Source: JAHECW01 sp964641415 (GTDB lineage: Bacteria > Acidobacteriota > Thermoanaerobaculia > Thermoanaerobaculales > Sulfomarinibacteraceae). From it: a stretch of DNA of 64,000 nt. Position numbers and translations under genes: made by a program. Location of the stretch: positions 22,519-86,518 of the forward strand of contig CAZXMW010000012.1 in the NCBI GenBank assembly GCA_964641415.1, read 5' to 3'. Positions 1 to 8,384 of this stretch are shown here, piece after piece (the stretch's first letter is position 1; each line of letters starts with the position of its first letter). The notes under the pieces are model-generated. The model ran no database searches. It was not told the origin of the DNA and saw nothing but the letters and a program-made list of their open reading frames with translations.

Positions 1-2
1 GC

Positions 3-356
3 AGGCTGCCGAAAGAGGTCCGAAAGGGTCTCTGCGCGCCCTACGACTCGTGGAAGAACCGGCGGGCGGTGCTCCGCTTCGTCGAGGACATCCCCCTCGC
101 ACCCGGGGACCCGGGCTACGACCTGGTGAACGAGATCGCAGACGGGCTCCCGAGGCTGGCCGACAAACCGACCCTGATCTGCTGGGGCGACAGAGACTTT
201 GTCTTCGACCGCCACTTCCTCGCGGAGTGGATGCGGATCTTTCCTTCGGCCGAGGTCCACCGGTTCGCCGACGGCGGCCACTACATCCTCGAGGACTACC
301 CCGACGAGATCCTGCCCCTGATCAGGAACTTCCTGACCCGAAACGAAATCGATTAG
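3..356 (+). CDS. oleB: OleB-type alpha/beta hydrolase, C-terminal part
   Basis: Partial gene: the open frame enters from the left edge and 117 residues remain. They match the C-terminal third of a haloalkane-dehalogenase-like alpha/beta hydrolase. The segment LICWGDRDFVFD carries the acidic residue of the triad, and FADGGHYILED carries the catalytic histidine. In ole clusters OleB decarboxylates a beta-lactone to a long-chain cis-olefin (family knowledge). The assignment rests mainly on the next two genes, which look like oleC and oleD; the fragment alone could be another alpha/beta hydrolase. The nucleophile elbow lies outside the window. Confidence 0.75.
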   Translation, partial: RLPKEVRKGLCAPYDSWKNRRAVLRFVEDIPLAPGDPGYDLVNEIADGLPRLADKPTLICWGDRDFVFDRHFLAEWMRIFPSAEVHRFADGGHYILEDYPDEILPLIRNFLTRNEID

Positions 357-358
357 TT

Positions 359-448
359 CTCTTTTTCTGCCGTCTTCTCTCTCCCTCGCTCGACACTTCT
401 CGGTAATTGACGAACTCCAGAGGGGGAAAGAAGACGGCAGAAAAAGAG
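359..448. repeat. Perfect 19-bp inverted repeat between oleB and oleC
   Basis: The arms ctctttttctgccgtcttc (359-377) and its exact reverse complement (430-448) flank a 52-base spacer. The left arm starts three bases after the oleB stop, and the right arm ends before the oleC start chosen here. The T-rich left arm and A-rich right arm do not form a classical terminator, because no T-run follows the right arm. It may be a transcript-processing hairpin, an attenuator or a small mobile palindrome. Confidence 0.7.
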
Positions 449-504
449 TCAGCGTGGCGTTCGGGTTCGCAGAACATCCCATGACGTGCTTCAATAGCGT
501 CACC

Positions 505-2148
505 ATGACCGAACGAGTCAACATCGCAACCACGGTGAGCGAGATGGCGGCTCGCCAGCCCGAAGCGACCGCGGTGATCTGCCCCTGGGGCCGACGTGGC
601 GGATCGATGACCTACGGCGAGCTCGAGACGAGGATCTCCCACGTCGCGGCCGGGCTCACCGAAGCGGGGATCGGCCACGGCGTCCGGACCGCGCTCATGG
701 TTCCGCCGGGGCTCGACCTGTTCGTGCTCGCCTTCGCCGTCTTCCGCGCCGGGGCAGTTCCGGTGCTCGTCGATCCCGGGATCGGGCTGCACCACCTCAA
801 AGCGTGCCTCGGCAATGCCCGACCCGAGGCCTTCATCGGCGTGCCGAAGGCGCACGCCGCGAGGGTGATCTTCGGTTGGGCGCGCGACACCCTCCGGCGC
901 AAGGTGACCGCGGGGCCGCGGCTGTTCTGGGGTGGGGACACGCTCGCCAGGATCGAGGCCATCGGCGGCGATGCGGGTGGGCGGGACATCGCGGACACGA
1001 CCGCTGACGAGACCGCGGCCATCGTGTTCACCTCGGGCAGCACCGGACCGCCCAAGGGCGTCGTCTACACCCACGGCAACTTCGCGGCCCAGATCGAGGC
1101 GGTGCGGGGCGTCCTCGACTGCGGCCCCGGCGACGTCGACCTGCCGACCTTTCCGCTGTTCTCGCTCTTCGACCCGGCGCTCGGGATGACGACGATCATT
1201 CCCGACATGGACCCGACCCGCCCGGCCAAAGTCGACCCCGCCAGGATCATCGGTCCGATTCTCGAGCACGGCGTGACCACCATGTTCGGGTCGCCCGCGC
1301 TGCTCGACACGGTCGGCCGATACGGTGTGGCACACGGTGTCGAGCTGCCGACGCTCAGACAGGTTGTGTCGGCCGGGGCTCCGGTGTCGCCGCGCATCAT
1401 GGAGCGGTTCCTCACCCTCATGGCGCCGGGCGGCCGCATCCTGACCCCGTACGGCGCCACCGAGGCGCTGCCTGTGGCAGTCAACTCGAGCGACGTTGTG
1501 CTCGCCGAGACTCGGAACGCCACCGAGAAGGGCGCGGGGACCTGCGTCGGGCGCCCGGTCCACTCCATCGAGCTCGAGATCATCCGCGTCGAAGACGGCC
1601 CCATCGAGCCCTGGCACGAGGAGCTCGTGCTGCCCGGGGGGGAGATCGGCGAGATCGTCGTCAAGGGCGGTCAGGTGACTGACGCCTACTTCAACGCCGA
1701 CGGTCACGACCGGCTCGGCAAGATCCCGGACGGCGACACGGTTCGCCACCGGATGGGCGACCTCGGTTATCTCGACGAGCATGGCAGGCTGTGGTTCTGC
1801 GGCCGCAAGTCGCAGCGCGTCGTGACGGCCGACCGGACCTTCTTCACCGATCCGTGCGAGGGTGTCTTCGACAGCCACCCGGATGTCTTCCGGAGCGCGC
1901 TGACCGGCGCCGAGGTCAACGGCGTGACGGTACCGGTGATCTGCGTCGAGCCCGAGCCGGGGACGACTCGCTCGGATCACGACCGGATCCGGTCCGAGCT
2001 GCTCGATCTCGGCGCCGCCTTCGAGCACACTGCGCCGATCCGGACGGTGCTCTTCCACCACGGTTTCCCCGTCGACATCCGTCACAACGTCAAGATCGGC
2101 CGCGCGGCGCTCGGCGAGTGGGCGAGCAAACGGCTGGGGCGGGGCTGA
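505..2148 (+). CDS. oleC: OleC, beta-lactone synthetase (AMP-dependent synthetase/ligase)
   Basis: An acyl-adenylate-forming enzyme of about 547 residues. The P-loop motif FTSGSTGPPKGV is intact, followed by an adenylation-domain core with YGATEALPV and the GDLGYLDEHGRLWFCGRKS region typical of the family. In olefin biosynthesis OleC converts the beta-hydroxy acid made by OleA and OleD into a beta-lactone, which OleB then opens. ATG 505 (MTERVNIATTVSEMA) is preferred because family N-termini begin near this point; GTG 454 and ATG 481 are in frame, but 454 lies almost on the upstream inverted repeat. The stop overlaps the oleD start (TGATG), so the two are translationally coupled. Confidence 0.88.
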   Translation: MTERVNIATTVSEMAARQPEATAVICPWGRRGGSMTYGELETRISHVAAGLTEAGIGHGVRTALMVPPGLDLFVLAFAVFRAGAVPVLVDPGIGLHHLKACLGNARPEAFIGVPKAHAARVIFGWARDTLRRKVTAGPRLFWGGDTLARIEAIGGDAGGRDIADTTADETAAIVFTSGSTGPPKGVVYTHGNFAAQIEAVRGVLDCGPGDVDLPTFPLFSLFDPALGMTTIIPDMDPTRPAKVDPARIIGPILEHGVTTMFGSPALLDTVGRYGVAHGVELPTLRQVVSAGAPVSPRIMERFLTLMAPGGRILTPYGATEALPVAVNSSDVVLAETRNATEKGAGTCVGRPVHSIELEIIRVEDGPIEPWHEELVLPGGEIGEIVVKGGQVTDAYFNADGHDRLGKIPDGDTVRHRMGDLGYLDEHGRLWFCGRKSQRVVTADRTFFTDPCEGVFDSHPDVFRSALTGAEVNGVTVPVICVEPEPGTTRSDHDRIRSELLDLGAAFEHTAPIRTVLFHHGFPVDIRHNVKIGRAALGEWASKRLGRG

Positions 2149-3140
2149 TGCGCAGCCTGGTCACCGGCGGCGGCGGGTTTCTCGGCGGGGCCATCGTCCG
2201 CCGGCTGGTCGCCGGAGGCGACGCGGTCGTCGCCTTGCAGCGTCGACGCACTCCGGAGCTGGAGGCGCTCGGTGTCGAGTGCTGTCGTGGCGACATCGCC
2301 GATCCCGGGGTCGTCGATCGGGCGGTCGAGGGCTGCGATCGGGTGTTCCACGTTGCCGCCAAGGTCGAGATGTGGGGGCCGCGAGAGCCGTTTGTCCGCG
2401 CAAATATCGTCGGTTCCTCCAACATCATCGATGCCGTCCGGCGACACGGGGTCGGTCGGCTCGTGTTCACCAGCTCGCCGAGCGTCGTCCACGGCGGGGC
2501 CGGCATCGAGGGCGCCGACGAGAGCCTGCCGTACCCGGATCGGTATGCGGCCCACTACCCCGAGACCAAGGCCGAGTCGGAGCGCATGGTGCTCTTTGCC
2601 AATGGCCCCGAGCTGTCGACGGTGGCGCTCCGGCCGCACCTGATCTGGGGCCCGGGAGACACCAACCTGGTGCCGAGGATCGTCGAGCGGGCCCGATCAG
2701 GCCGGCTCCGGCTGGTCGGCGACGGATCCAACCTCGTCGACACCGTGTACATCGACAACGCCGTCGATGCCCACCTCTCCGCCGCCGAGCGCCTCGAACC
2801 CGGCGCCGCCTGCGCCGGAAGAGCCTACTTCATCACCAACGACGATCCCCGGCCGATCAGGGAGATCATCAACGGCTTCGTCACCGCGGCCGGGCTGCCG
2901 CCCGTCGAGAGGTCCGTCCGCGTCGGCGCCGCCGTCGCGGCCGGCCACCTCTTCGAGACCCTCCACCGCTTCTTCCCGTCGCCCTCCGGGCCGCGGATGA
3001 CGCCGTTCCTCGCCCGCAACCTGGCGACCGCCCACTGGTACGACATCTCGGCGGCCAAGCGCGACCTCGGCTACACACCTCGGGTCGGCATCGACGAGGG
3101 CATGAATCGCCTGCGCGCCTGGCTCCGCGACCGGGGCTGA
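2148..3140 (+). CDS. oleD: OleD, NAD(P)-dependent 2-alkyl-3-ketoacid reductase (SDR family)
   Basis: A 330-residue extended short-chain dehydrogenase. The N-terminal Rossmann motif is TGGGGFLG, the catalytic Tyr-x-x-x-Lys appears as YPETK, and a serine lies in FTSSPSVVHGG. This matches the 3-beta-HSD/epimerase branch containing OleD. In the ole pathway it reduces the OleA condensation product to the 2-alkyl-3-hydroxy acid used by OleC. The ATG overlaps the oleC stop by one base. Gene order B-C-D agrees with known clusters; oleA is not visible and may lie to the left or elsewhere. Confidence 0.87.
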   Translation: MRSLVTGGGGFLGGAIVRRLVAGGDAVVALQRRRTPELEALGVECCRGDIADPGVVDRAVEGCDRVFHVAAKVEMWGPREPFVRANIVGSSNIIDAVRRHGVGRLVFTSSPSVVHGGAGIEGADESLPYPDRYAAHYPETKAESERMVLFANGPELSTVALRPHLIWGPGDTNLVPRIVERARSGRLRLVGDGSNLVDTVYIDNAVDAHLSAAERLEPGAACAGRAYFITNDDPRPIREIINGFVTAAGLPPVERSVRVGAAVAAGHLFETLHRFFPSPSGPRMTPFLARNLATAHWYDISAAKRDLGYTPRVGIDEGMNRLRAWLRDRG

Positions 3141-3142
3141 GG

Positions 3143-3199
3143 ATCAACCGCCAAGACGCAACGAACGCGATGCTTCGCGTGCGTGGTGTCTTCGCGGTT
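3143..3199. repeat. Interspersed palindrome, GCGAAGACGC family (copy 1)
   Basis: Immediately after oleD. The left arm aaccgccaagacgc and the right arm tgtcttcgcggtt are imperfect inverted repeats around a centre containing gatgcttcgcgtgcgtgg. Related copies sit near 17012-17048, 31812-31900, 45005-45060 and 49531-49548. All are intergenic. Confidence 0.6.
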
Positions 3200-3246
3200 G
3201 CTGCCGCGACGGTGACGAGATTTTCGACCACGAAGAGGCTGTTCGG

Positions 3247-3255
3247 TGCTATTCT
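3247..3255 (+). promoter_or_regulatory. Extended -10 promoter for mdh
   Basis: TG-C-TATTCT fits an extended -10 element about 90 bases upstream of the malate dehydrogenase start. No good -35 box at standard spacing is visible, as expected for extended -10 promoters. The same form precedes the RNase P RNA. Confidence 0.45.
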
Positions 3256-3345
3256 CTTGCCGCATGACGGCATTCGTGCATTTTTTCACACAGGGCCGGG
3301 CGATCTCGTCGCGGCGCTGAAGCTGGTTTTTGAAAGGAGTCTGCA

Positions 3346-4356
3346 ATGCTCAACAAGATCGGTCTCATCGGTGGCGGCTACATCGGCGGCGTCCTGCTTC
3401 AGGAAATCGTCCAGCGTCGCCTCGCCCGCGAGGTCGGAATGTCCGACCCCGCCCCCTTTGTCGACCCCAACGCCTCGCCCGAGCAGCAGGCGACCCAGGC
3501 CAAGCAGTCGGTCGCCAAGGGCAAGGCCCTCGACATCGCCGAGGGCACCCCGACCATCCGCTCGGACGTCAAGTGCTACGGATCGAAGGACTACTCGGCC
3601 ATCGAAGGCGCGGACCTCATCATCAACACCGCCGGCGTGCCCCGCAAGGCCCGCCCCGACGGCACCTTTCCGACCCGCGAGGAGCTGCTGACCATCAACC
3701 TCAAGGTCACCAAGCAGGTCGCCGAGGGCATCAGGAACAACTGTCCCGACGCCACCGTGATCTCGATCGCCAACCCGCTCGACGCCATCGTCTACACCCT
3801 CGACAAGGCGCTCAATCCGCCCAAGAACAAGCTCTTCGGCATGGCCGGTCAGCTCGACTCGGGCCGCTACTGCTACTTCGTCGCCGAGGCCGCGAACGTC
3901 TCGGTCGACAACGTCACCGCCATGGTCCTCGGCGGCCACGGCGACACCATGGTGCCGGTGCGCTCGTCGTGCCAGGTCGCCGGCATCCCGGTCGACAAGT
4001 TCGTCGACGAGGAGACCCTGGCGGCGATCGAGGCCCGGACCCGCAAGGCGGGCGGCGAGGTCGTCGGGCTGCTCGGCTTCGGATCGGCCTTCGCGTCGCC
4101 GGCGTGGGCCGCGCTCGAGATGGCCGAGGCCTTCATCTACGACAAGCGCAAGATCATCCCGGTGTGCGCCAAGCTCGAAGGCGAGTACGGCGTCAACGGG
4201 CTTTTCGTCGGTGTTCCTGCCATCGTCGGTCGCAACGGCGTCGAGCAGATCATCGAGCTCGACCTCACCGACGACGAAAAGGTGGCCTTCGAGCACTCGG
4301 TCGGCGCGGTCCGCAAGACCTGCGACGAGGTCGAGAAGATGCTCGCCGAGATCTGA
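3346..4356 (+). CDS. mdh: Malate dehydrogenase, LDH-like type
   Basis: Interconverts malate and oxaloacetate with NAD in the TCA cycle. The N-terminus has a Rossmann motif (GLIGGGYIGG). The active-site loop AGVPRKARPDGTFPTREEL keeps both arginines expected for malate specificity, and LGGHGDTMVP holds the catalytic histidine. At 336 residues it is longer than the usual 310 or so. An extra stretch of about 15 residues (DPNASPEQQATQAKQ) follows the second beta-strand, and the mobile loop is also about five residues longer. AAAGGAG precedes the ATG. The gene stands alone, with its own promoter-like sequence and a terminator. Confidence 0.92.
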   Translation: MLNKIGLIGGGYIGGVLLQEIVQRRLAREVGMSDPAPFVDPNASPEQQATQAKQSVAKGKALDIAEGTPTIRSDVKCYGSKDYSAIEGADLIINTAGVPRKARPDGTFPTREELLTINLKVTKQVAEGIRNNCPDATVISIANPLDAIVYTLDKALNPPKNKLFGMAGQLDSGRYCYFVAEAANVSVDNVTAMVLGGHGDTMVPVRSSCQVAGIPVDKFVDEETLAAIEARTRKAGGEVVGLLGFGSAFASPAWAALEMAEAFIYDKRKIIPVCAKLEGEYGVNGLFVGVPAIVGRNGVEQIIELDLTDDEKVAFEHSVGAVRKTCDEVEKMLAEI

Positions 4357-4377
4357 TCCCCACGCCCGTCACGGTTG

Positions 4378-4406
4378 AAACCCTCCCGCCCGCCGGGAGG
4401 GTTTTT
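4378..4406 (+). terminator. Rho-independent terminator of mdh
   Basis: Arms aaaccctccc and gggagggttt enclose a 7-base loop and are followed by T-rich sequence. It sits 21 bases after the mdh stop, between convergent genes. Confidence 0.9.
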
Positions 4407-4410
4407 CTTC

Positions 4411-4468
4411 TTCGCGTCCGCGTCCGAATCCGTGTCCGTGACCGTATCCGTGACCGTATCCGTGATCG
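4411..4468. repeat. Degenerate CCGTNT hexamer array (array 1)
   Basis: Roughly nine 6-base units of the form (g/a)NCCGT, for example gaccgtatccgtgaccgtat. It lies directly behind the mdh terminator. A longer array of the complementary unit occurs at 11930-12034. Confidence 0.7.
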
Positions 4469-4495
4469 ATCTGTCTGATCTGCGGCTCGTGCTGG

Positions 4496-4888
4496 TCACC
4501 CCGCCTGGACGCGGGCGAGATGATGCTCGATGGTCGCGAGCAGCGTGTCGAAGTCGGGCGGCTTGGTGAGAAAGCTCTCGACCTCGACCCAGCTCTTCTC
4601 GAGCCGTGAGCGGGCCTCGAACACCCGGCTGACGCCGGTCAGGATGACGATCGGGATGGCGGCGGTATCGGGATTGCGCTTGAGGGTCGCGGCGAGATCG
4701 TAGCCCTCCGACTGGTAGGTCAGCATCACGTCGAGCACGATCAGGTCGGGCCGCTGCTCCGCGATGCGGGCGAGCGCCTCCTCGCCGTCGGCCGCGGTGC
4801 GCACCTCGTAGCGGGTCGCCAGCACGGCCGACAGAGCGTCGACGAACACCGGATCGTCATCGACCAGCAGAATCAACGCCTGCCCCAC
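4496..4888 (-). CDS. Orphan single-domain response regulator
   Basis: A 130-residue CheY-like receiver with no output domain. The acidic pocket is DDD (LLVDDDPVF), the phosphoacceptor aspartate is in LIVLDVML, and the switch lysine is in SFLTKPP. It probably signals through protein-protein contact. The start is GTG 4888, five bases after a strong ggaggga; an in-frame ATG at 4936 exists, but the sequence before residue GQALILLVDDD does not look like receiver sequence. It is downstream of the tricorn-type protease on the same strand, with no histidine kinase nearby. Confidence 0.85.
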   Translation of the reverse strand: MGQALILLVDDDPVFVDALSAVLATRYEVRTAADGEEALARIAEQRPDLIVLDVMLTYQSEGYDLAATLKRNPDTAAIPIVILTGVSRVFEARSRLEKSWVEVESFLTKPPDFDTLLATIEHHLARVQAG

Positions 4889-4964
4889 AGCTCCCTCCGC
4901 GGCAAAGTATAGCCCACCGCGTGGCTTCCTCGTCATCCTGAGAATGAGCCGTGACGACGGGACC

Positions 4965-4999
4965 GAAACTCAAAACTCGGAACTCAAAACTCAGAATTA
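4965..4999. repeat. Short AACTCAAAACTC direct repeats
   Basis: Near-identical copies of aactcaaaactc separated by gg, overlapping the stop of the protease gene. The low GC contrasts with its surroundings. Confidence 0.5.
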
Positions 5000-7900
5000 C
5001 CAGGCGCCATACCTCGGATCCTGTTCAATTCCGTCGAGCCGCACCTCGACCGCCGTGGCGAGCTGGGTGTCCTCGGTTGCCGACGAGTCCTCGGCCGGCG
5101 GTTGCCAGACCACGACGTCGGGCTGGGCGCCCTGCCTCTCCATGTTGATGCCGGAACCGGCGACGTGCCAGCCGCGGCCGGGAAGCCGCACCCAGGCGCC
5201 GTTGAGCAGTTGGGTGCCGCCGGTCGAGATCACCGCGCCGAAGGTCGGCGAGCCGACCAGCGGACCGCGGTCCAGGGTCTGGAATGCCCACGAGAAGATC
5301 TCGGCGTTGGAGTACGAGTCCTCGTTGCACAACGCCGCGGCGGGCCTGGTGAATGCGGCCACCGGCAACCGCTCCGAGGTCGGGTAGGACTTGATCTCCG
5401 GGTCGCCGTCGCGCGGCAGGGTATAGGCGTGTCGCTGGACCATGAGCACCGCCATGAGGTAGTCGGTGGTCCAGCCGCCGCCGTTGGAGCGGACATCGAT
5501 GATCAGACCCTCCTTGCCGTCAGCGGCGGCGAACAGGTCGCGCTCGAAGCGCTCGAAGGACGGCGCGTTCATACCCTGGATGTGGAGATAACCGAGCCGG
5601 CCGTCGGACCACTCCTCGACCAGGGAACGCCGTTGCCGCACCCACTCCCGGTAGCGCAGCTGTCGATTGTCTCCGGAGGCGACCGGTCGCAGCACCACGC
5701 TGCGCTCGCTGCCGTCGGGTTCGAGCACGGTGGCCGGCACTCGCCGGCCGACGGTGTCGACGAACAGCGAGTAGACGTTGATGGTCGGCTCGAGCGCGCG
5801 GCCCGCGACGGTGAGCAGCCGTTCGCCCGCGGTGATCGAGACGGCGGCGTCGGCGGCCGGTGAGTCAGGCAGAACCTCGCTGACGAGCAGACCCGGCCCG
5901 CCGGCAGCGGGATTGAACACGGCGCCGATCCAGCCGGTCCGGTCGCCCCGCTCCGGCGCTCCGCGGCCGCGCGGGTAGTAGCCCATGTGCGACGCGTTGA
6001 GCTCGCCGAGCATGAGGTTCATGATGTCGGCGAAGTCGGCGTCGCTCGACGCTGCCAGCGCCCACGGGCGGTAGGTGTCGCGCACACCCTCCCAATCGAC
6101 TCCGTGGAACTCCGGATCGTAGAAGTGCTCGTCGAGCGCGCTCCATGCCTCCTGGAAGACGACGCCGCGCTCGATGAGACGGTCAACCTCGTAACGGGCG
6201 GTGAAGGGCACCGGGTCGCCCGAGGTTCCGTCGAGCCCGACCCGCTCAATGATGCCGCTGTCGGCGAGGTAGAACAGGGTGTCGTCGCCGATGAGCTGGA
6301 CGTTGCCGGGCCCGGTCCCGCCTTCGGTCAGGCGTTCGAAGTCCTCGCCGTCGAAACGGATGCTGAACAGATCGGTCTCGTCTTCATCGGTGCCGACGAA
6401 GAAGATCCGCTGGCCCTGCGGCCCGACTGCGACCGGAGACTCGTTGCCGCTTCTCGAGGTCAGACGAACCGGTCGCGTCCAGAGTCGCTCGAAGTCGATG
6501 GCGACCCTGGGAAGCTCGGGCGCGGCGTCCTCAGCCGTCTCGTCGGCTTCGTCCTCCTCGGCGTCGTCGGCTGCGCGCCAGAGCTTGAGCCAATCGGCAG
6601 GGGTCCGCTGGTGGTCGGCCTCGGTGAGCCACACCGCCCAGACGTCGTAGTTGTTGTCGTGGCGGTGGGACGACCAGAGCAGCCGGCGACCGTCGGGCGA
6701 CCACACGGGATCCTCGTCGTAGTCCGGGTGTCGGCTGACGTTGTAGGCGTCACCGCCGCCGACGGGGACGATGTAGATCTCGGAGTTGGCGTGTTGATCC
6801 TCGGATGCGAAAGCAAGCCAGCGGCCATCGGGCGACCAGCGATAGTCGGGCGGGTAGAAGTTGTCGTGCACGACCACCGGGTTGCTGCCGTCCGCTTCTG
6901 CGACGACCAGGGCGCCGCGGCCGCGGATGAAGGCGATCCGCTCGCCGTCGGGCGACCAGCGGGCCGCACGTTCGTGCTCGGGACCCGAGGCGAGCGCCTC
7001 GGTCGCAAAGTCGAACGTGTCGGTCCAGGCGACCCCGTCGTCAGTCCTGGCTGCTGTGTACAGGTCGAGGTTGCCGTTGCGTGCGGTGCTGAAGAGCAGC
7101 GTCTCGCCGTCGGGCGACCAGCTCAGGTCGAGCTCGCGCTCCGGGGTATCGGTGACGCGAACCGTCGGCGGCACCGCGATCTTCTGCTCGTCCGCATCGA
7201 CGATATCGGTGACGAAGATGTCGCCGTGAACGACGAAGGCGGCCAGTGTGCCCTCGGGGTTGATCGCGAGATCCGAGGCGCCATCGAGGTCGGCGCGGCG
7301 CTCCACGGGGTTGGACAGGCGGTCCGCTGGAACGTCGATCGTCAGCCGGGTCGGCTCGCCGCCTGACGCCCGGACGGTCCACACGGCGTCCTCGAACTCG
7401 TAGGCGATGATGGCGCCGTCGGTGGAAGCGCGCGGAAAGCGCACGTCCGAGCCGTCGTGCTCGGTGAGCGGCGTCGCGGCGCCGGTGATCAGGTCGAGCT
7501 TGAAGACGTTCTTGCGGCCCGAACGGCTCGACAGGAAGGCGACGGTGTGGCCGTCGAGCCAGGAGGGGTTGTCATCGTCGCCTTCGAACTCCGTGAGCCG
7601 GGTGGAGTCGCCGTCGCTCATCAGCCAGAGATCGCGGTCGGCCGAGCCGCGGTAGCCGTGTCGCGTCCATTTTGTGGCGCCGCGTACGGTGATCATGGCG
7701 CCACCGTCGGCCGAGATGGCGGCCTGCTCGGCGAAGGCATCGTCGGCCATGGCAGGAGTGCCGCCGGTGACCGCCACCGTCCACAGCTGGGGCATCCAGC
7801 GGATTCCCATCGCCCGGTTCGAGGTGAACAGAACCGCGCGCCCGTCGGCCGTGAAGTCGTGCGGCGTGTCGGCGACCGAGGCGAAGGTCAGGCGCCGAGG

Positions 7901-8200
7901 CGGCTCACCGGCGTCGGCCGGCATGACGAAGATGTCCGGATTGCCGTGGCGATCCGACGCGAAGGCGATGAGACGCCCGTCGTGCGACCACACCGGGTGG
8001 CGCTCGTCGGCGGGGTGAGCGGTGAGTCGACGGGCATCGCCTCCTGCGACGGGGACGAGCCACAGGTCGCCCTGCCACGAGAACGCGATCACCGACCCGT
8101 CGGGCGATGGTGCCGGGTGGCGCGGCAGCGGCGCGTCGGCGGCGCCTGCGGGAATGGCGATGAGTGCGGCACAGACGGCGATGAGAATGCGGTGGGTCAT
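4997..8200 (-). CDS. Tricorn-type S41 protease with beta-propeller, secreted
   Basis: A protein of about 1067 residues. A signal peptide (MTHRILIAVCAALIAIPAGAA) leads into many TolB/PD40 repeats of the SPDG-x-x-IAF type, which build the propellers that gate substrate entry. A PDZ domain follows (around GLLVSEVLPDSPAADAAV), then an S41 domain with RSNGGG and the nucleophile Ser964 in SYSNAEIF. By family it degrades oligopeptides; the signal peptide places it in the periplasm. ATG 8200 is chosen over the longer frame to 8359 because a ggagg lies just upstream and the signal peptide starts here. The D/E-rich segment EEDEADETAEDAAPE separates the propellers. Confidence 0.9.
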   Translation of the reverse strand: MTHRILIAVCAALIAIPAGAADAPLPRHPAPSPDGSVIAFSWQGDLWLVPVAGGDARRLTAHPADERHPVWSHDGRLIAFASDRHGNPDIFVMPADAGEPPRRLTFASVADTPHDFTADGRAVLFTSNRAMGIRWMPQLWTVAVTGGTPAMADDAFAEQAAISADGGAMITVRGATKWTRHGYRGSADRDLWLMSDGDSTRLTEFEGDDDNPSWLDGHTVAFLSSRSGRKNVFKLDLITGAATPLTEHDGSDVRFPRASTDGAIIAYEFEDAVWTVRASGGEPTRLTIDVPADRLSNPVERRADLDGASDLAINPEGTLAAFVVHGDIFVTDIVDADEQKIAVPPTVRVTDTPERELDLSWSPDGETLLFSTARNGNLDLYTAARTDDGVAWTDTFDFATEALASGPEHERAARWSPDGERIAFIRGRGALVVAEADGSNPVVVHDNFYPPDYRWSPDGRWLAFASEDQHANSEIYIVPVGGGDAYNVSRHPDYDEDPVWSPDGRRLLWSSHRHDNNYDVWAVWLTEADHQRTPADWLKLWRAADDAEEDEADETAEDAAPELPRVAIDFERLWTRPVRLTSRSGNESPVAVGPQGQRIFFVGTDEDETDLFSIRFDGEDFERLTEGGTGPGNVQLIGDDTLFYLADSGIIERVGLDGTSGDPVPFTARYEVDRLIERGVVFQEAWSALDEHFYDPEFHGVDWEGVRDTYRPWALAASSDADFADIMNLMLGELNASHMGYYPRGRGAPERGDRTGWIGAVFNPAAGGPGLLVSEVLPDSPAADAAVSITAGERLLTVAGRALEPTINVYSLFVDTVGRRVPATVLEPDGSERSVVLRPVASGDNRQLRYREWVRQRRSLVEEWSDGRLGYLHIQGMNAPSFERFERDLFAAADGKEGLIIDVRSNGGGWTTDYLMAVLMVQRHAYTLPRDGDPEIKSYPTSERLPVAAFTRPAAALCNEDSYSNAEIFSWAFQTLDRGPLVGSPTFGAVISTGGTQLLNGAWVRLPGRGWHVAGSGINMERQGAQPDVVVWQPPAEDSSATEDTQLATAVEVRLDGIEQDPRYGAW

Positions 8201-8384
8201 GACGGTCCTCCGGGATGGTCGATCGACAACCATCAAGGGTACCAAAGCAGCCCCGGCCACTGGTGTGGGGAAGGTCTCCAGTCTGCCGTCCACGTCGCTC
8301 CGGGTCCCATGGCATCGGAGAAACCCCAGATCAGGCAGGTCCATCGCAGGTTGAACCATCCTGACGCGGTCGCGTGCTCGGAGC

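Noticed and set aside
322..2085. A minus-strand open frame opposite oleC
   Set aside because: oleC has intact motifs in the plus frame; the antisense product has none.
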